Part shown: positions 9,053 to 17,236 of the stretch, piece after piece
Layout of the letters: each line of letters opens with the position of its first letter
Position numbering within the stretch: position 1 is the first letter of the stretch
Notes under the pieces: model-generated
What the model saw: only the letters and a program-made list of their open reading frames with translations
Databases searched by the model: none
What the model was told of the DNA's origin: nothing
Assembly (NCBI GenBank): GCA_910575275.1
Contig: CAJTEE010000012.1
Location: 1 to 64,000 of the forward strand
Direction: 5' to 3'
DNA: 64,000 nt
DNA from: Lachnospiraceae bacterium
GTDB taxonomy: Bacteria > Bacillota > Clostridia > Lachnospirales > Lachnospiraceae
Position numbers and translations under genes: made by a program

Positions 9053-9190
9053 CGGCTGCTGATATAATTTTCGTTCAATCTGCCGCCGTTCAATCACAAT
9101 CTGTTTGAATACGGCCTCCTCCTTCGTAACGGCTTCGATTCTTTCCAATATGAAAAGCTGATCGAATAAGTAGCCGTCATATTCCTACTC
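9045..9190 (-). pseudogene. Decayed short reading frame truncated by the repeat element
   Basis: About 48 codons are open on the minus strand (from near 9186), encoding a charged, helix-prone sequence with 'QLFILERIEAVTKEEA'. The frame runs into the terminal repeat of the 166-bp element, which supplies the TGA stop. An in-frame TAG lies just upstream, close to an AGGAG site. It looks like a remnant of a small gene. I do not recognise the family. Confidence 0.35.
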
Positions 9191-9208
9191 AGTGATTGAT
9201 ATCTCCTT

Positions 9209-12200
9209 TCACCTACCCATTTCTGCCCGTGCAATATCTACCAGGGAAAGCTCCTCCGTCCGGTTTTGCAGGCTCAGGGCCAGCGCCCGGGCCGTATCCA
9301 CCGCCGTGAGCACCGTCACACCCGTCTCAACCGCATTTCTCCGGATTATGAACCCGTCCCGTGACCGCTCCGCGCCCTGCGCCGGGATATCAATCACGAG
9401 ATCAATCTCATGTCCCAGGATCAAATCGAGGAGATTCGGGGACTCCTGCTCGATTTTCCGCACCGGAATCGCGCGCACGCCGTGCTCTTTTAAGCTTCTC
9501 GCTGTCCCCGCCGTCGCAAAGATCCGGTAGCCTAACGCCGCAAAGCGCTCCGCGACCTCTGCTATCTCCTCCTTGTCGGAATCCCGGACCGTGATGATCA
9601 TGTTTTTGTATTTCGGAAGCTGGATCCCCGCGCCCACAAATGCCTTATAAAGCGCTTCATGGAAATCCTTTGAGATTCCCAGACACTCGCCCGTCGATTT
9701 CATTTCCGGCCCCAGGCTCACATCCGCGCCACGAAGCTTCTCAAACGAGAACACCGGCATCTTGATCGCATAATATTCTGCTTCCTTAAAAAGCCCGGGC
9801 TCATATCCCAGCTCCCGCAGCGTATGCCCGCAGATCACCTGCGTCGCGAGAGGTACGATCGGAATCCCCGTCACCTTGCTGATGTACGGCACCGTCCTCG
9901 ACGAGCGCGGATTTACCTCAATGATGTATATCTCCTCGCCGTCAACGATAAACTGGATGTTGATCATGCCTTTCACGTGCAGCGCCCGTGCGAGCTTTTC
10001 CGTATAATCCACGATCGTTTTCCGGTTCCCCTCCGTGAGGCTCATGGCCGGATACACCGAAATGCTGTCGCCCGAATGGATGCCGGTGCGCTCGATGTGC
10101 TCCATGATCCCCGGGATCAATACCTCTTTCCCGTCGCAGACCGCATCCACCTCGATCTCCTTCCCCATGATGTATTTGTCCACGAGGATCGGATGCTCCT
10201 GGGCGATCTGATTGATGATTCCGATGAACTCGTCTATATCCTCGTCACTGACCGCGATCTGCATGCCCTGGCCGCCGAGCACATACGACGGCCGCACCAG
10301 AACCGGATAGCCGAGCGCATGGGCCGCCTCCTTCGCTTCCTTCGCCGTAAATACGGTCCGCCCCTGGGGCCTGGGGATCGCACATTGCTCCAGGATCGCA
10401 TCGAACCGCTCTCTGTCCTCAGCCGCGTCCACATCCTCGGCCGCGGTCCCTAGGATCGGCACACCCATTTTCATGAGCGCCTCCGTCAGCTTGATGGCCG
10501 TCTGGCCCCCGAACTGTACGACCGCCCCGTCCGGGCGCTCCAGCTTTACGATCCCCTCCACGTCCTCCGGTGTGAGCGGCTCAAAGTAAAGCTTGTCCGC
10601 AATGTCAAAGTCCGTGCTGACCGTCTCCGGGTTGTTGTTGACAATGATGGTCTCATAGCCCTCCTTTGCGAAGGCCCAGGTGCTGTGTACCGAGCAGAAG
10701 TCAAACTCGATCCCCTGACCGATGCGGATGGGGCCGGAGCCCAAAACGAGAACCTTCTTTCGCCCGGACGTCCTCTCCGCCTCGTTAAAACTCCCGTAGC
10801 AGGAGTAATAATAGGGCGTCTCGGCCGCAAATTCCGCCGCACACGTATCCACCATCTTATAGGCCGGGCAGAGTCCCGCCTCAAGGCGCCTCCTCCTGAT
10901 CTCCTCACCGGAAAGTCCCGTCAGATCCCCGATTACATGATCCGGGAATTCCAGCCGCTTCGCCTCCTTTAAGAGCTCCAGTTCCAGTCCTGCGCCCGCT
11001 AGTTTCAGCGCCTGCTCCATCTCCACCAGGAGCGCCAGCTTATCAAGAAACCAAACGTCAATCTTCGTAAGCGCATGGAGCAGTTCGTAGGAAAAGCCGC
11101 GCCGTAGCGCTTCCGCAATCACCCAGATCCGCCTGTCGTCCACGTCCTTCAACCGTCTTTTCAGCTCCTCATCCTTTAAATCGCTGTAATCATAGGAAAA
11201 AAGACTGTCCACGTGCTGCTCCAAGGAACGGATCGCCTTCATGAGCGCGCCTTCAAAGCTCGTACAGATGCTCATGACCTCGCCCGTCGCCTTCATCTGC
11301 GTACCGAGGCTATGGCTCGCGCTTATAAACTTGTCAAAGGGGAGCCTGGGCATCTTGACGACCACGTAGTCCAGCATCGGCTCAAAGCTGGCATACGTCT
11401 TTTTTGTGACCGCATTCTTGATCTCGTCGAGTGTATAGCCCAGGGCGATCTTCGCGGCCACCTTCGCGATCGGATAGCCCGTCGCCTTAGACGCCAGCGC
11501 CGATGACCGGCTCACGCGAGGATTGACCTCGATCACACAGTATTCGAAGCTCTCCGGATGCAGCGCAAACTGCACGTTGCAGCCGCCCGTGATGCCGAGC
11601 TCCGTGATGATCCGAAGCGCCGAAGTCCTTAGCATCTGATATTCCTTGTCCCCGAGCGTCTGGGAGGGGGCCACGACGATAGAATCACCCGTGTGGACTC
11701 CCACCGGATCCAGGTTTTCCATGTTGCAGACCGTGATCACATTGCCGGCCGTATCCCGCATGACCTCGTATTCGATCTCCTTCCAGCCCGCAATACAGCG
11801 CTCCACAAGCACCTGCCCCACACGGGAGAGCCGCAGGCCGTTTTGTAAGATCTCGGCGCACTGCTCGGGATTGTCCGCGATGCCGCCGCCGGAGCCACCC
11901 AATGTATAAGCCGGGCGCAAAACGACTGGGTAGCCGATGCGGGCCGCCACCGAAAGCCCCGTCTCCACGTCCTCGACGATCTCGGACGGCGCCACCGGCT
12001 CCCCAAGCCGCTCCATTGTCTCCTTAAACATCTCCCGGTCCTCGGCCTTCTTGATCGTCAGGGCCGTCGTGCCGATCAGGCGCACGCCGTGTTCCTCCAA
12101 AAACCCGCTCTCCGCAAGCTCCATCGCCAAGTTAAGCCCCGCCTGGCCTCCCAGCGTTGGCAGGATGCTGTCCGGCCGCTCCAAAAGGATCAGCTTCTGC

Positions 12201-12421
12201 ACCATGGCCGTGGTCAGCGGTTCGATGTAGACATGGTCGGCGATGTCCTTGTCCGTCATGATCGTGGCCGGGTTCGAATTTAAGAGTACGACCTCAACCC
12301 CCTCCTCCTTTAGGGAACGACATGCCTGGGTCCCGGCATAGTCAAATTCCGCGGCCTGCCCGATGATGATCGGGCCAGAGCCGATGACGAGTACCTTTTT
12401 GATTTCCGAATTTCTTGGCAT
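9209..12421 (-). CDS. carB: Carbamoyl-phosphate synthase large subunit
   Basis: Makes carbamoyl phosphate from bicarbonate, ammonia (channelled from CarA) and two ATP, for pyrimidine and arginine synthesis, in the cytoplasm. The 1070-residue length is full. It has the two homologous ATP-grasp halves: the first opens with 'VLVIGSGPIIIGQAAEFDYA', the second near residue 560 with 'VLVLGSGPIRIGQGIEFDF'. A C-terminal MGS-like allosteric domain starts around residue 940 (ALGYRIFATAGTARSLKEHG). The ATG overlaps the carA stop by one base (TAATG), so the two subunits are translationally coupled and made in equal amounts. Confidence 0.98.
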   Translation of the reverse strand: MPRNSEIKKVLVIGSGPIIIGQAAEFDYAGTQACRSLKEEGVEVVLLNSNPATIMTDKDIADHVYIEPLTTAMVQKLILLERPDSILPTLGGQAGLNLAMELAESGFLEEHGVRLIGTTALTIKKAEDREMFKETMERLGEPVAPSEIVEDVETGLSVAARIGYPVVLRPAYTLGGSGGGIADNPEQCAEILQNGLRLSRVGQVLVERCIAGWKEIEYEVMRDTAGNVITVCNMENLDPVGVHTGDSIVVAPSQTLGDKEYQMLRTSALRIITELGITGGCNVQFALHPESFEYCVIEVNPRVSRSSALASKATGYPIAKVAAKIALGYTLDEIKNAVTKKTYASFEPMLDYVVVKMPRLPFDKFISASHSLGTQMKATGEVMSICTSFEGALMKAIRSLEQHVDSLFSYDYSDLKDEELKRRLKDVDDRRIWVIAEALRRGFSYELLHALTKIDVWFLDKLALLVEMEQALKLAGAGLELELLKEAKRLEFPDHVIGDLTGLSGEEIRRRRLEAGLCPAYKMVDTCAAEFAAETPYYYSCYGSFNEAERTSGRKKVLVLGSGPIRIGQGIEFDFCSVHSTWAFAKEGYETIIVNNNPETVSTDFDIADKLYFEPLTPEDVEGIVKLERPDGAVVQFGGQTAIKLTEALMKMGVPILGTAAEDVDAAEDRERFDAILEQCAIPRPQGRTVFTAKEAKEAAHALGYPVLVRPSYVLGGQGMQIAVSDEDIDEFIGIINQIAQEHPILVDKYIMGKEIEVDAVCDGKEVLIPGIMEHIERTGIHSGDSISVYPAMSLTEGNRKTIVDYTEKLARALHVKGMINIQFIVDGEEIYIIEVNPRSSRTVPYISKVTGIPIVPLATQVICGHTLRELGYEPGLFKEAEYYAIKMPVFSFEKLRGADVSLGPEMKSTGECLGISKDFHEALYKAFVGAGIQLPKYKNMIITVRDSDKEEIAEVAERFAALGYRIFATAGTARSLKEHGVRAIPVRKIEQESPNLLDLILGHEIDLVIDIPAQGAERSRDGFIIRRNAVETGVTVLTAVDTARALALSLQNRTEELSLVDIARAEMGR

Positions 12422-13494
12422 TACTTTCCCTCCTCCATCATGCGGATAAACCGGTCAAACAGGTAGCCCGAGTCCTGGGGCCCCGGGCACGCCTCGGGAT
12501 GGTACTGGATCGTAAAGATATTTTTGCCCACATACGAGAGGCCCTCGTTTGTCCCGTCGTTTACGTTCACAAAGGCCGGAACCGCCACGGAACTGTCCAG
12601 GCTTGTCTCGTCCACCGCATATCCATGGTTCTGCGATGATATGTACACGCGCCCGGTCTTTAAATCACGCACCGGATGATTGCCGCCGCGATGGCCATAT
12701 TTTAACTTATATGTCTTCGCCCCCGTCGCCAGAGCCATAAGCTGATGGCCCAGGCAGATCGCAAAAATTGGGACATTCGAATCATAGAGCTTTTTGACTT
12801 CCTTTATGATCTTTGTATTCTCCTCGGGATCTCCCGGCCCGTTTGACAAAAGGATTCCATCCGGTCCTGCCGAAAGGATCTCCTCTGCTGGCGTATCCGC
12901 CGGGTAGACCGTGACCTCACAGCCTCTCTCCTGCAGCGCGCGGGCGATGCTGTCCTTCGCGCCGTAGTCCATGAGCGCCACACGTCTGCCGCGTCCCGGC
13001 AGGACGTACGGCTTCTTCACCGTCGTTTTTTTCACCACGCCTGTTACCCGGTACGCCTTTAAACGCGCTATGACCTCGTCAAGATCAAACGAGCCGTCTG
13101 TCGTGATCATGCCGTTCATGGTTCCTTTTTCTCTTAAAATTTTTGTGAGGGATCTTGTATCGACGCCGCAGATACCCGGAATGTCCTGCTGCTTTAAGAA
13201 ATTTTGAATGGTGTCCCCGCTTCGGAAATTGCTGGGGATTCTGGATACTTCTCTGACAATATACCCATCCGGCCATGCCTGCCGCGATTCCATATCTTCC
13301 CGGCAGATTCCATAATTGCCAATCAACGGATACGTCATCACGACCGCCTGTCCTGCGTACGAGGGGTCGGTGAGGACTTCCAAATAGCCGGTCATGGATG
13401 TGTTAAACACGATCTCACTGATCATTTCCCTGGGAGAACCGATGCTCGCGCCCTCGAACACGGTTTTGTCCTCCAGTATTAAGTATGCCTTCAT
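12421..13494 (-). CDS. carA: Carbamoyl-phosphate synthase small subunit (glutaminase)
   Basis: Class-I glutamine amidotransferase subunit that releases ammonia for CarB. 357 residues, full length. The N-terminal CPSase small-chain domain starts 'AYLILEDKTVFEGASIG'. The glutaminase domain occupies about residues 165-350 with nucleophile Cys in 'IFAICLGHQLMALATG' and a late His-x-Glu in 'IQYHPEACPGP'. A promoter with TTGCAA-N17-TAGAAT lies at 13545-13573. No obvious PyrR-binding or attenuator structure is seen in the short leader of about 45 bases. Confidence 0.98.
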   Translation of the reverse strand: MKAYLILEDKTVFEGASIGSPREMISEIVFNTSMTGYLEVLTDPSYAGQAVVMTYPLIGNYGICREDMESRQAWPDGYIVREVSRIPSNFRSGDTIQNFLKQQDIPGICGVDTRSLTKILREKGTMNGMITTDGSFDLDEVIARLKAYRVTGVVKKTTVKKPYVLPGRGRRVALMDYGAKDSIARALQERGCEVTVYPADTPAEEILSAGPDGILLSNGPGDPEENTKIIKEVKKLYDSNVPIFAICLGHQLMALATGAKTYKLKYGHRGGNHPVRDLKTGRVYISSQNHGYAVDETSLDSSVAVPAFVNVNDGTNEGLSYVGKNIFTIQYHPEACPGPQDSGYLFDRFIRMMEEGK

Positions 13495-13544
13495 GACGCC
13501 ACCCTTTCTCTGAACTGGTACTGGATTTTTACCAAATTTTTTCT

Positions 13545-13573
13545 ATTCTATCACGTCCGGTTTTGTTTTGCAA
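13545..13573 (-). promoter_or_regulatory. Probable carAB promoter
   Basis: On the minus strand TTGCAA (13568-13573), a 17-base spacer and TAGAAT (13545-13550), about 50 bases upstream of carA. Confidence 0.6.
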
Positions 13574-13638
13574 CTGGTTTTTTCAAATCTTTGTTACTGT
13601 TCGCTCCGGCTGAACTGAAAAATGAAAAGCTTTCCGCC

Positions 13639-13667
13639 TTGACTTTTATCCTCGAGGATGCTATGAT
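13639..13667 (+). promoter_or_regulatory. ssrA promoter
   Basis: TTGACT (13639-13644), a 17-base spacer and TATGAT (13662-13667), 27 bases before the tmRNA 5' end. Confidence 0.7.
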
Positions 13668-13694
13668 AGATTTGCTCCACAAGAGCGCCAGTAA

Positions 13695-14038
13695 GGGCTT
13701 GTACTGGTTTCGACGGGGGCTATGAAGCTGGTGAAGCTATCCGCATGCGATGCGTCAAATGGCAAAACTAAATATAAACGCTAACGATAGAGAATTAGCA
13801 TACGCAGCCTAATTTAGGCGGCTGTCGGCCTTAGGGGACCCGCACCATAAGTCACCGGCATCATTTATAGCGGGAAACGACACGGGCTAAGCTTTGCACC
13901 CGCGGGCGTATCATGAAGCTACCAAACGCAGCAGGATGTCTGCTTTCGGCTGCGGGAGGGAATTCTAAATAACAGACTATGATAGTAGAAGAACAGGGGA
14001 TTGGTTTTCGGACAGGGGTTCGATTCCCCTCAGGTCCA
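13695..14038 (+). ncRNA. ssrA: Transfer-messenger RNA (tmRNA)
   Basis: The RNA rescues stalled ribosomes and tags the unfinished protein for degradation. The acceptor stem pairs GGGCTTG (13695-13701) with CAGGTCC (14031-14037), with wobble pairs; the T arm 'GGGGTTCGATTCCCC' precedes it and 'GGTTTCGACGGGG' is the conserved 5' tRNA-like part. The 3' CCA is not encoded. The tag reading frame starts at GCA 13762 and ends with TAA at 13810-13812, giving AKLNINANDRELAYAA, whose final AA is as expected for protease recognition. A strong terminator follows. An apparent minus-strand frame over this gene is not coding. Confidence 0.95.
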
Positions 14039-14043
14039 TTTCT

Positions 14044-14093
14044 AAAAAATCCATCCGCTATTGGTTTTAAAATCAATAACGGATGGATTTTTT
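14044..14093. terminator. ssrA terminator
   Basis: A long stem (TCCATCCG with CGGATGGA, extended by TATTG with CAATA) is flanked by six A and six T, so it can work in both directions. Its right end reaches the stop codon of the minus-strand antitoxin-like gene. Confidence 0.9.
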
Positions 14094-14271
14094 ACTTCCA
14101 GGACATCTGCTGATTGATAAGCGTTTGATATGGAATACCAGGCTCCTCACTTTGCGCTTTGAAAAAGTTGATCGTGTCATAGTCAATGTTAATAGCAACT
14201 TCCATCTTCAAGTTTTTGGAAAAAGGATTCTTTCTTGGGTTTAGATTTTTAATATCATATTCATCCTTCAT
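14092..14271 (-). CDS. Short CopG/BrnA-like antitoxin, probably truncated
   Basis: 59 residues starting MKDEYDIKNLNPRKNPF and containing 'YDTINFFKAQSEEPGIPYQT', which matches the ribbon-helix-helix antitoxins of the CopG/BrnA type (usual pattern D-T-I-x-Y-F-K, then G-I-P-Y-Q-T-L-I-N). In intact homologues the last helix continues with a hydrophobic and charged tail; here the protein ends 'INQQMSWK' inside the ssrA terminator, so the end looks lost or altered. No intact toxin gene is adjacent. It was recognised by pattern only. Confidence 0.6.
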   Translation of the reverse strand: MKDEYDIKNLNPRKNPFSKNLKMEVAINIDYDTINFFKAQSEEPGIPYQTLINQQMSWK

Positions 14272-14290
14272 ATATTATTACACCTAACAG

Positions 14291-14488
14291 TTATATGTTA
14301 ATACTTTTTTCGTTGCTATTGCCAGCCAATCCGCACGGCGGATTCACCCCACGAAATTTTATTGCCTTTTCAGGACAGTCTTCATCGAATGTGATCAGCA
14401 TTTTTCTTGTCAGCTCTAATTCCCTCTGTTCTTCTGTAAACGCCAGTTCTTTCTTCATTTCTTCCCTTATACTATTCATATTTACCAT
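14291..14488 (-). pseudogene. Fragment of a small antitoxin-like protein
   Basis: A GAGAGGGG ribosome site precedes an ATG at 14488. The first 40 residues (MVNMNSIREEMKKELAFTEEQ..., then 'ITFDEDCPE') resemble the N-terminus of small clostridial antitoxins, where a 'DEDxPE' box precedes an RHH domain. After DEDCPE the sequence changes to an unrelated, proline- and asparagine-containing tail, as if frame-shifted. Its neighbour at 14092-14271 is also antitoxin-like, so this region beside ssrA is probably toxin-antitoxin debris. Bases 14561-14776 show nothing that can be supported. Confidence 0.4.
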
Positions 14489-14776
14489 AATAGATTCCCC
14501 TCTCAAAGTTCGTTGCGAATCTTGCTGGTATAAGTCTGGTGATATCTGTCCGTATATCATTTTCCTCTATCTCTTATTCTTCATATATTATAATAACATA
14601 GCTGAATATGGGCCGCAAGGCACATTTTTTACTGCCCTTCAAAAATATAGCTTACGCTATTAACCGCTCACGCCCTTGCACACAGAGTTTTGTGCCTGTC
14701 GACAACAAAGGAAACTTCATAAATTTTTCCTTATAACGTTTCCTGCGCCGATTTCTGCCGCATGTAAATGCGGAAT

Positions 14777-15886
14777 CTACCTTACAAAAATCGCATCCGA
14801 ACATACTTTTTCCATTTTTTTACATGGCTTATCCATGCACCAATGAATGACTTGTGCAAGGAGTATTGATATACAGGCCGCAATAAATGGTATAAGCACA
14901 GGAAAGAAGCCCCACATTTTTAGCTGGTACATGAGAGGAAGTCCTACTGCTACATGGGTAAGATAAAGTGGTAAACATATCTCTGCTAATTTATAAACAG
15001 GTTTTAATAACGGATTATCAAATATATTTGGAGCGTACTTATTGAGAGAAGCTGCTCCAAAAAAAATCGAGAGTGCCAATAGATAAGTGCCTAAATGAAA
15101 ATATGTTGAATCATCACCAAAATTATTTGCATAGAGATTAAAACAAATAAAACTAATAACAGGGACAAACAGTATATGTTTGATGGAATGGTTATTGCCT
15201 GTCTCATGGTCTTTTTCTGCTAATCGAAAGGTCACGCTGCATAAAACAATAGAAATCCATTTCAAATTGGTCACAATTCTATCAATATAGTAGCTTCTCG
15301 ACGGACCAACACCGATTAAGATAACGGTTATAAATAAAATAGCATATATCTTAAGGATAGAAAATTTTTGCAGTATCGCACATAATATATAAAAAAACAA
15401 TTCAATACTTAATGTCCATAATACACCGCTTATTGCCGGAACTCCAAAAAATTCATACAGCATAAACATTGTTGACATAATCCGTATTGATGAAAAAGAT
15501 ATTCCTTGTGAAATATATAATACAATGCAAACAATGATTTCACATACCCATAAAGTAGGAAAAATTCGGAAGAAACGATTAATTAAAAATCTTACTGGAT
15601 TTGCATATTTCTTTAAACTGTCAGGAATTAAATAACCGGTTAATAAGAAAAACAAGAAAACACCAGTAACGGCACTTTCGGTAGCAGCACCCTGAATTAA
15701 AAGAACATCAAATTTCCATAAGTTATGACTGTCACTTGGGAGGATTGGCAAATACACATTATTGATTTGATTAATAGTCTCTGGAATTTCGAGTGCCCCA
15801 GTACCAACGCTAATTAAATGGCCATACATTACTAATAGGACGGCTATTCCTCGAATGAAATCGAGATATTGATACCTGCTTTTCAT
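14777..15886 (-). CDS. Acyltransferase family 3 (OafA/YrhL-like) membrane protein
   Basis: Integral membrane O-acyltransferase, 369 residues, with about ten hydrophobic segments. The opening 'YQYLDFIRGIAVLLVMYGH' carries the family R-G-x-A and the catalytic His of the first membrane helix. Such enzymes add acetyl or other acyl groups to exported sugars or lipids. I placed the start at the ATG at 15886 because AGAAGGGG precedes it; the longer frame to 15925 lacks a clear site. It is the last gene of glycan cluster 1 and looks more AT-rich than neighbours such as carB, which may mean separate acquisition. It probably decorates the cluster 1 glycan. Confidence 0.85.
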   Translation of the reverse strand: MKSRYQYLDFIRGIAVLLVMYGHLISVGTGALEIPETINQINNVYLPILPSDSHNLWKFDVLLIQGAATESAVTGVFLFFLLTGYLIPDSLKKYANPVRFLINRFFRIFPTLWVCEIIVCIVLYISQGISFSSIRIMSTMFMLYEFFGVPAISGVLWTLSIELFFYILCAILQKFSILKIYAILFITVILIGVGPSRSYYIDRIVTNLKWISIVLCSVTFRLAEKDHETGNNHSIKHILFVPVISFICFNLYANNFGDDSTYFHLGTYLLALSIFFGAASLNKYAPNIFDNPLLKPVYKLAEICLPLYLTHVAVGLPLMYQLKMWGFFPVLIPFIAACISILLAQVIHWCMDKPCKKMEKVCSDAIFVR

Positions 15887-15943
15887 ACGATTTGTCCCCT
15901 TCTCATATAAATTCATACCTGCCATTTATAGCAGAAATTCTCC

Positions 15944-16315
15944 TCACTGCTCCGTCCATATATCTTTCCCCCCATCCGGCAGCTCAACCCCATTCGAATA
16001 CATACTGACTAATGTGGTCGGCTTGGTAAAATAAAAGCTGTGAACAACACATCTGGGAATCTGGAACATGTCTTTTGCCGCAAAAACATAGCTTTCCCGT
16101 ACCTCCCTTTCTCCGAGCTTATAGACCTCCAGTCGCAGCTCTCCGTCAAGGATATAAAAGGCCTCCTCATTCTTCTTATGATAGTGCCCTCCCCGCAGAG
16201 AATCGGCCGTCGAAGTAATCACATTGACTTGCGCATACCCCGCTCTAACCAGCTGTATCAAACTTCCTCGTTCGTCCTCAAACACAAAATTCGGTTTTAA
16301 AATATGAATCAGCAT
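15944..16315 (-). CDS. Cupin-fold sugar-nucleotide isomerase/epimerase-like protein (WxcM/FdtA type)
   Basis: 123 residues with one beta-barrel cupin domain: 'LRGGHYHKKNEEAFYILDGE' is the first cupin motif with the conserved H-x-H and Glu. The later 'IPRCVVHSFYF' gives the second-motif His. The closest type is the WxcM/FdtA group of dTDP- or GDP-sugar isomerases and epimerases. Next to a short-chain reductase, GDP-mannose-dehydratase-like and GHMP sugar-kinase genes, a role in converting a 4-keto-6-deoxy sugar nucleotide is likely. Sugar and nucleotide are unproved. Confidence 0.75.
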   Translation of the reverse strand: MLIHILKPNFVFEDERGSLIQLVRAGYAQVNVITSTADSLRGGHYHKKNEEAFYILDGELRLEVYKLGEREVRESYVFAAKDMFQIPRCVVHSFYFTKPTTLVSMYSNGVELPDGGKDIWTEQ

Positions 16316-16337
16316 AATTCCACTCCCTTGTACTTTC

Positions 16338-17222
16338 CTACAACCGCATCCGAATCTCCGTAAGATTTAATATCTCCTTAACTTTATGATTGTCCATCAG
16401 CGTGGATACCGCCCGTGGAGCAGTAAAAATGCCGGCGTTACTCTCCATTTTGATCGGGCGGATCAGTTCTGTCCTGCAATTTTCTCTTTTCGCCACACGG
16501 ATTCCCACGTCGTATTTCGAGAGATCTTCATCCCCTGAAATATTCAAGATCGAAGGATAATCCTCTCTATAGGTCTCCATCACCTCGATCAACAGCCCTG
16601 CCGCCGTGTTGAAATCCAGGGACGACCGATAGGAATCCTCAAACATCTCAAATTTTTTTCCCGCTCTGAGATTTTCCGCGATTTCATCATAAAAATGTCT
16701 TTTCTTTCCCAATAAGCTCGCACCTATCAAAAACGGATACCGCACGACATGATAGCCGTATCCCGTCACAATCGCCTCCGCCGTCTGCTTCTGCCTGCCA
16801 TATGTATTTTCCGGATTTAAGGCATCTTCCTCTTTAAAATGATAGCCATTTACACTGTTTCCGTATACGGTGTCCGACGACGCATAAAACAGGCAACGGA
16901 TCTTTTCCAGGCTGTTGATAATCGTGGATAATGCCGTAACATTGATATTCCACGCTGTTTTCGGATTTTTTTCGACTAAATCCGGCTTATGATATGCCGC
17001 CAGATACACAACCTTAAGCCCGGGATTCTGCATCGTCACTTCTGCCAGATGTTTTATGTCCGTATCATTGGTTACTTCACATTTTATCCAGGTAACGCGA
17101 TCCCTTTCCTCGCATGAGGACATATCCCTGGCCGTGGCAAGGACTTTATCCTCCGTCTTTTCCAAGATGTTTTTGATCAGATACGATCCCAGATATCCGT
17201 TTGCGCCGATAATTAAATACAC
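16338..17222 (-). CDS. NAD-dependent epimerase/reductase (extended SDR, RmlD/WcaG-like)
   Basis: 294 residues. The Rossmann motif GANGYLGS is at the N-terminus, 'YASSDTVYGN' carries the catalytic Ser/Thr, and 'YGRQKQTAEA' is the Y-x-x-x-K pair. The best-fitting activity is reduction or epimerisation of a 4-keto-6-deoxy sugar nucleotide produced by the dehydratase at 24996-26027. I chose a GTG at 17222, ten bases after GAGGAG, giving a start MYLIIGANGYLG; a TTG at 17240 would overlap the previous gene's stop by 4 bases and is the alternative. Confidence 0.8.
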   Translation of the reverse strand: MYLIIGANGYLGSYLIKNILEKTEDKVLATARDMSSCEERDRVTWIKCEVTNDTDIKHLAEVTMQNPGLKVVYLAAYHKPDLVEKNPKTAWNINVTALSTIINSLEKIRCLFYASSDTVYGNSVNGYHFKEEDALNPENTYGRQKQTAEAIVTGYGYHVVRYPFLIGASLLGKKRHFYDEIAENLRAGKKFEMFEDSYRSSLDFNTAAGLLIEVMETYREDYPSILNISGDEDLSKYDVGIRVAKRENCRTELIRPIKMESNAGIFTAPRAVSTLMDNHKVKEILNLTEIRMRL

Positions 17223-17236
17223 GCCTTCATTTCTCC

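Noticed and set aside
14031-14060. Integration site of a complete genomic island at the ssrA 3' end
   Set aside because: No integrase with intact catalytic motifs next to ssrA and no second copy of the ssrA 3' end was found in the window, so an island with defined ends cannot be claimed.
13861-14076. Minus-strand frame of 71 codons
   Set aside because: It lies within the tmRNA gene and its terminator and is a shadow of that RNA.
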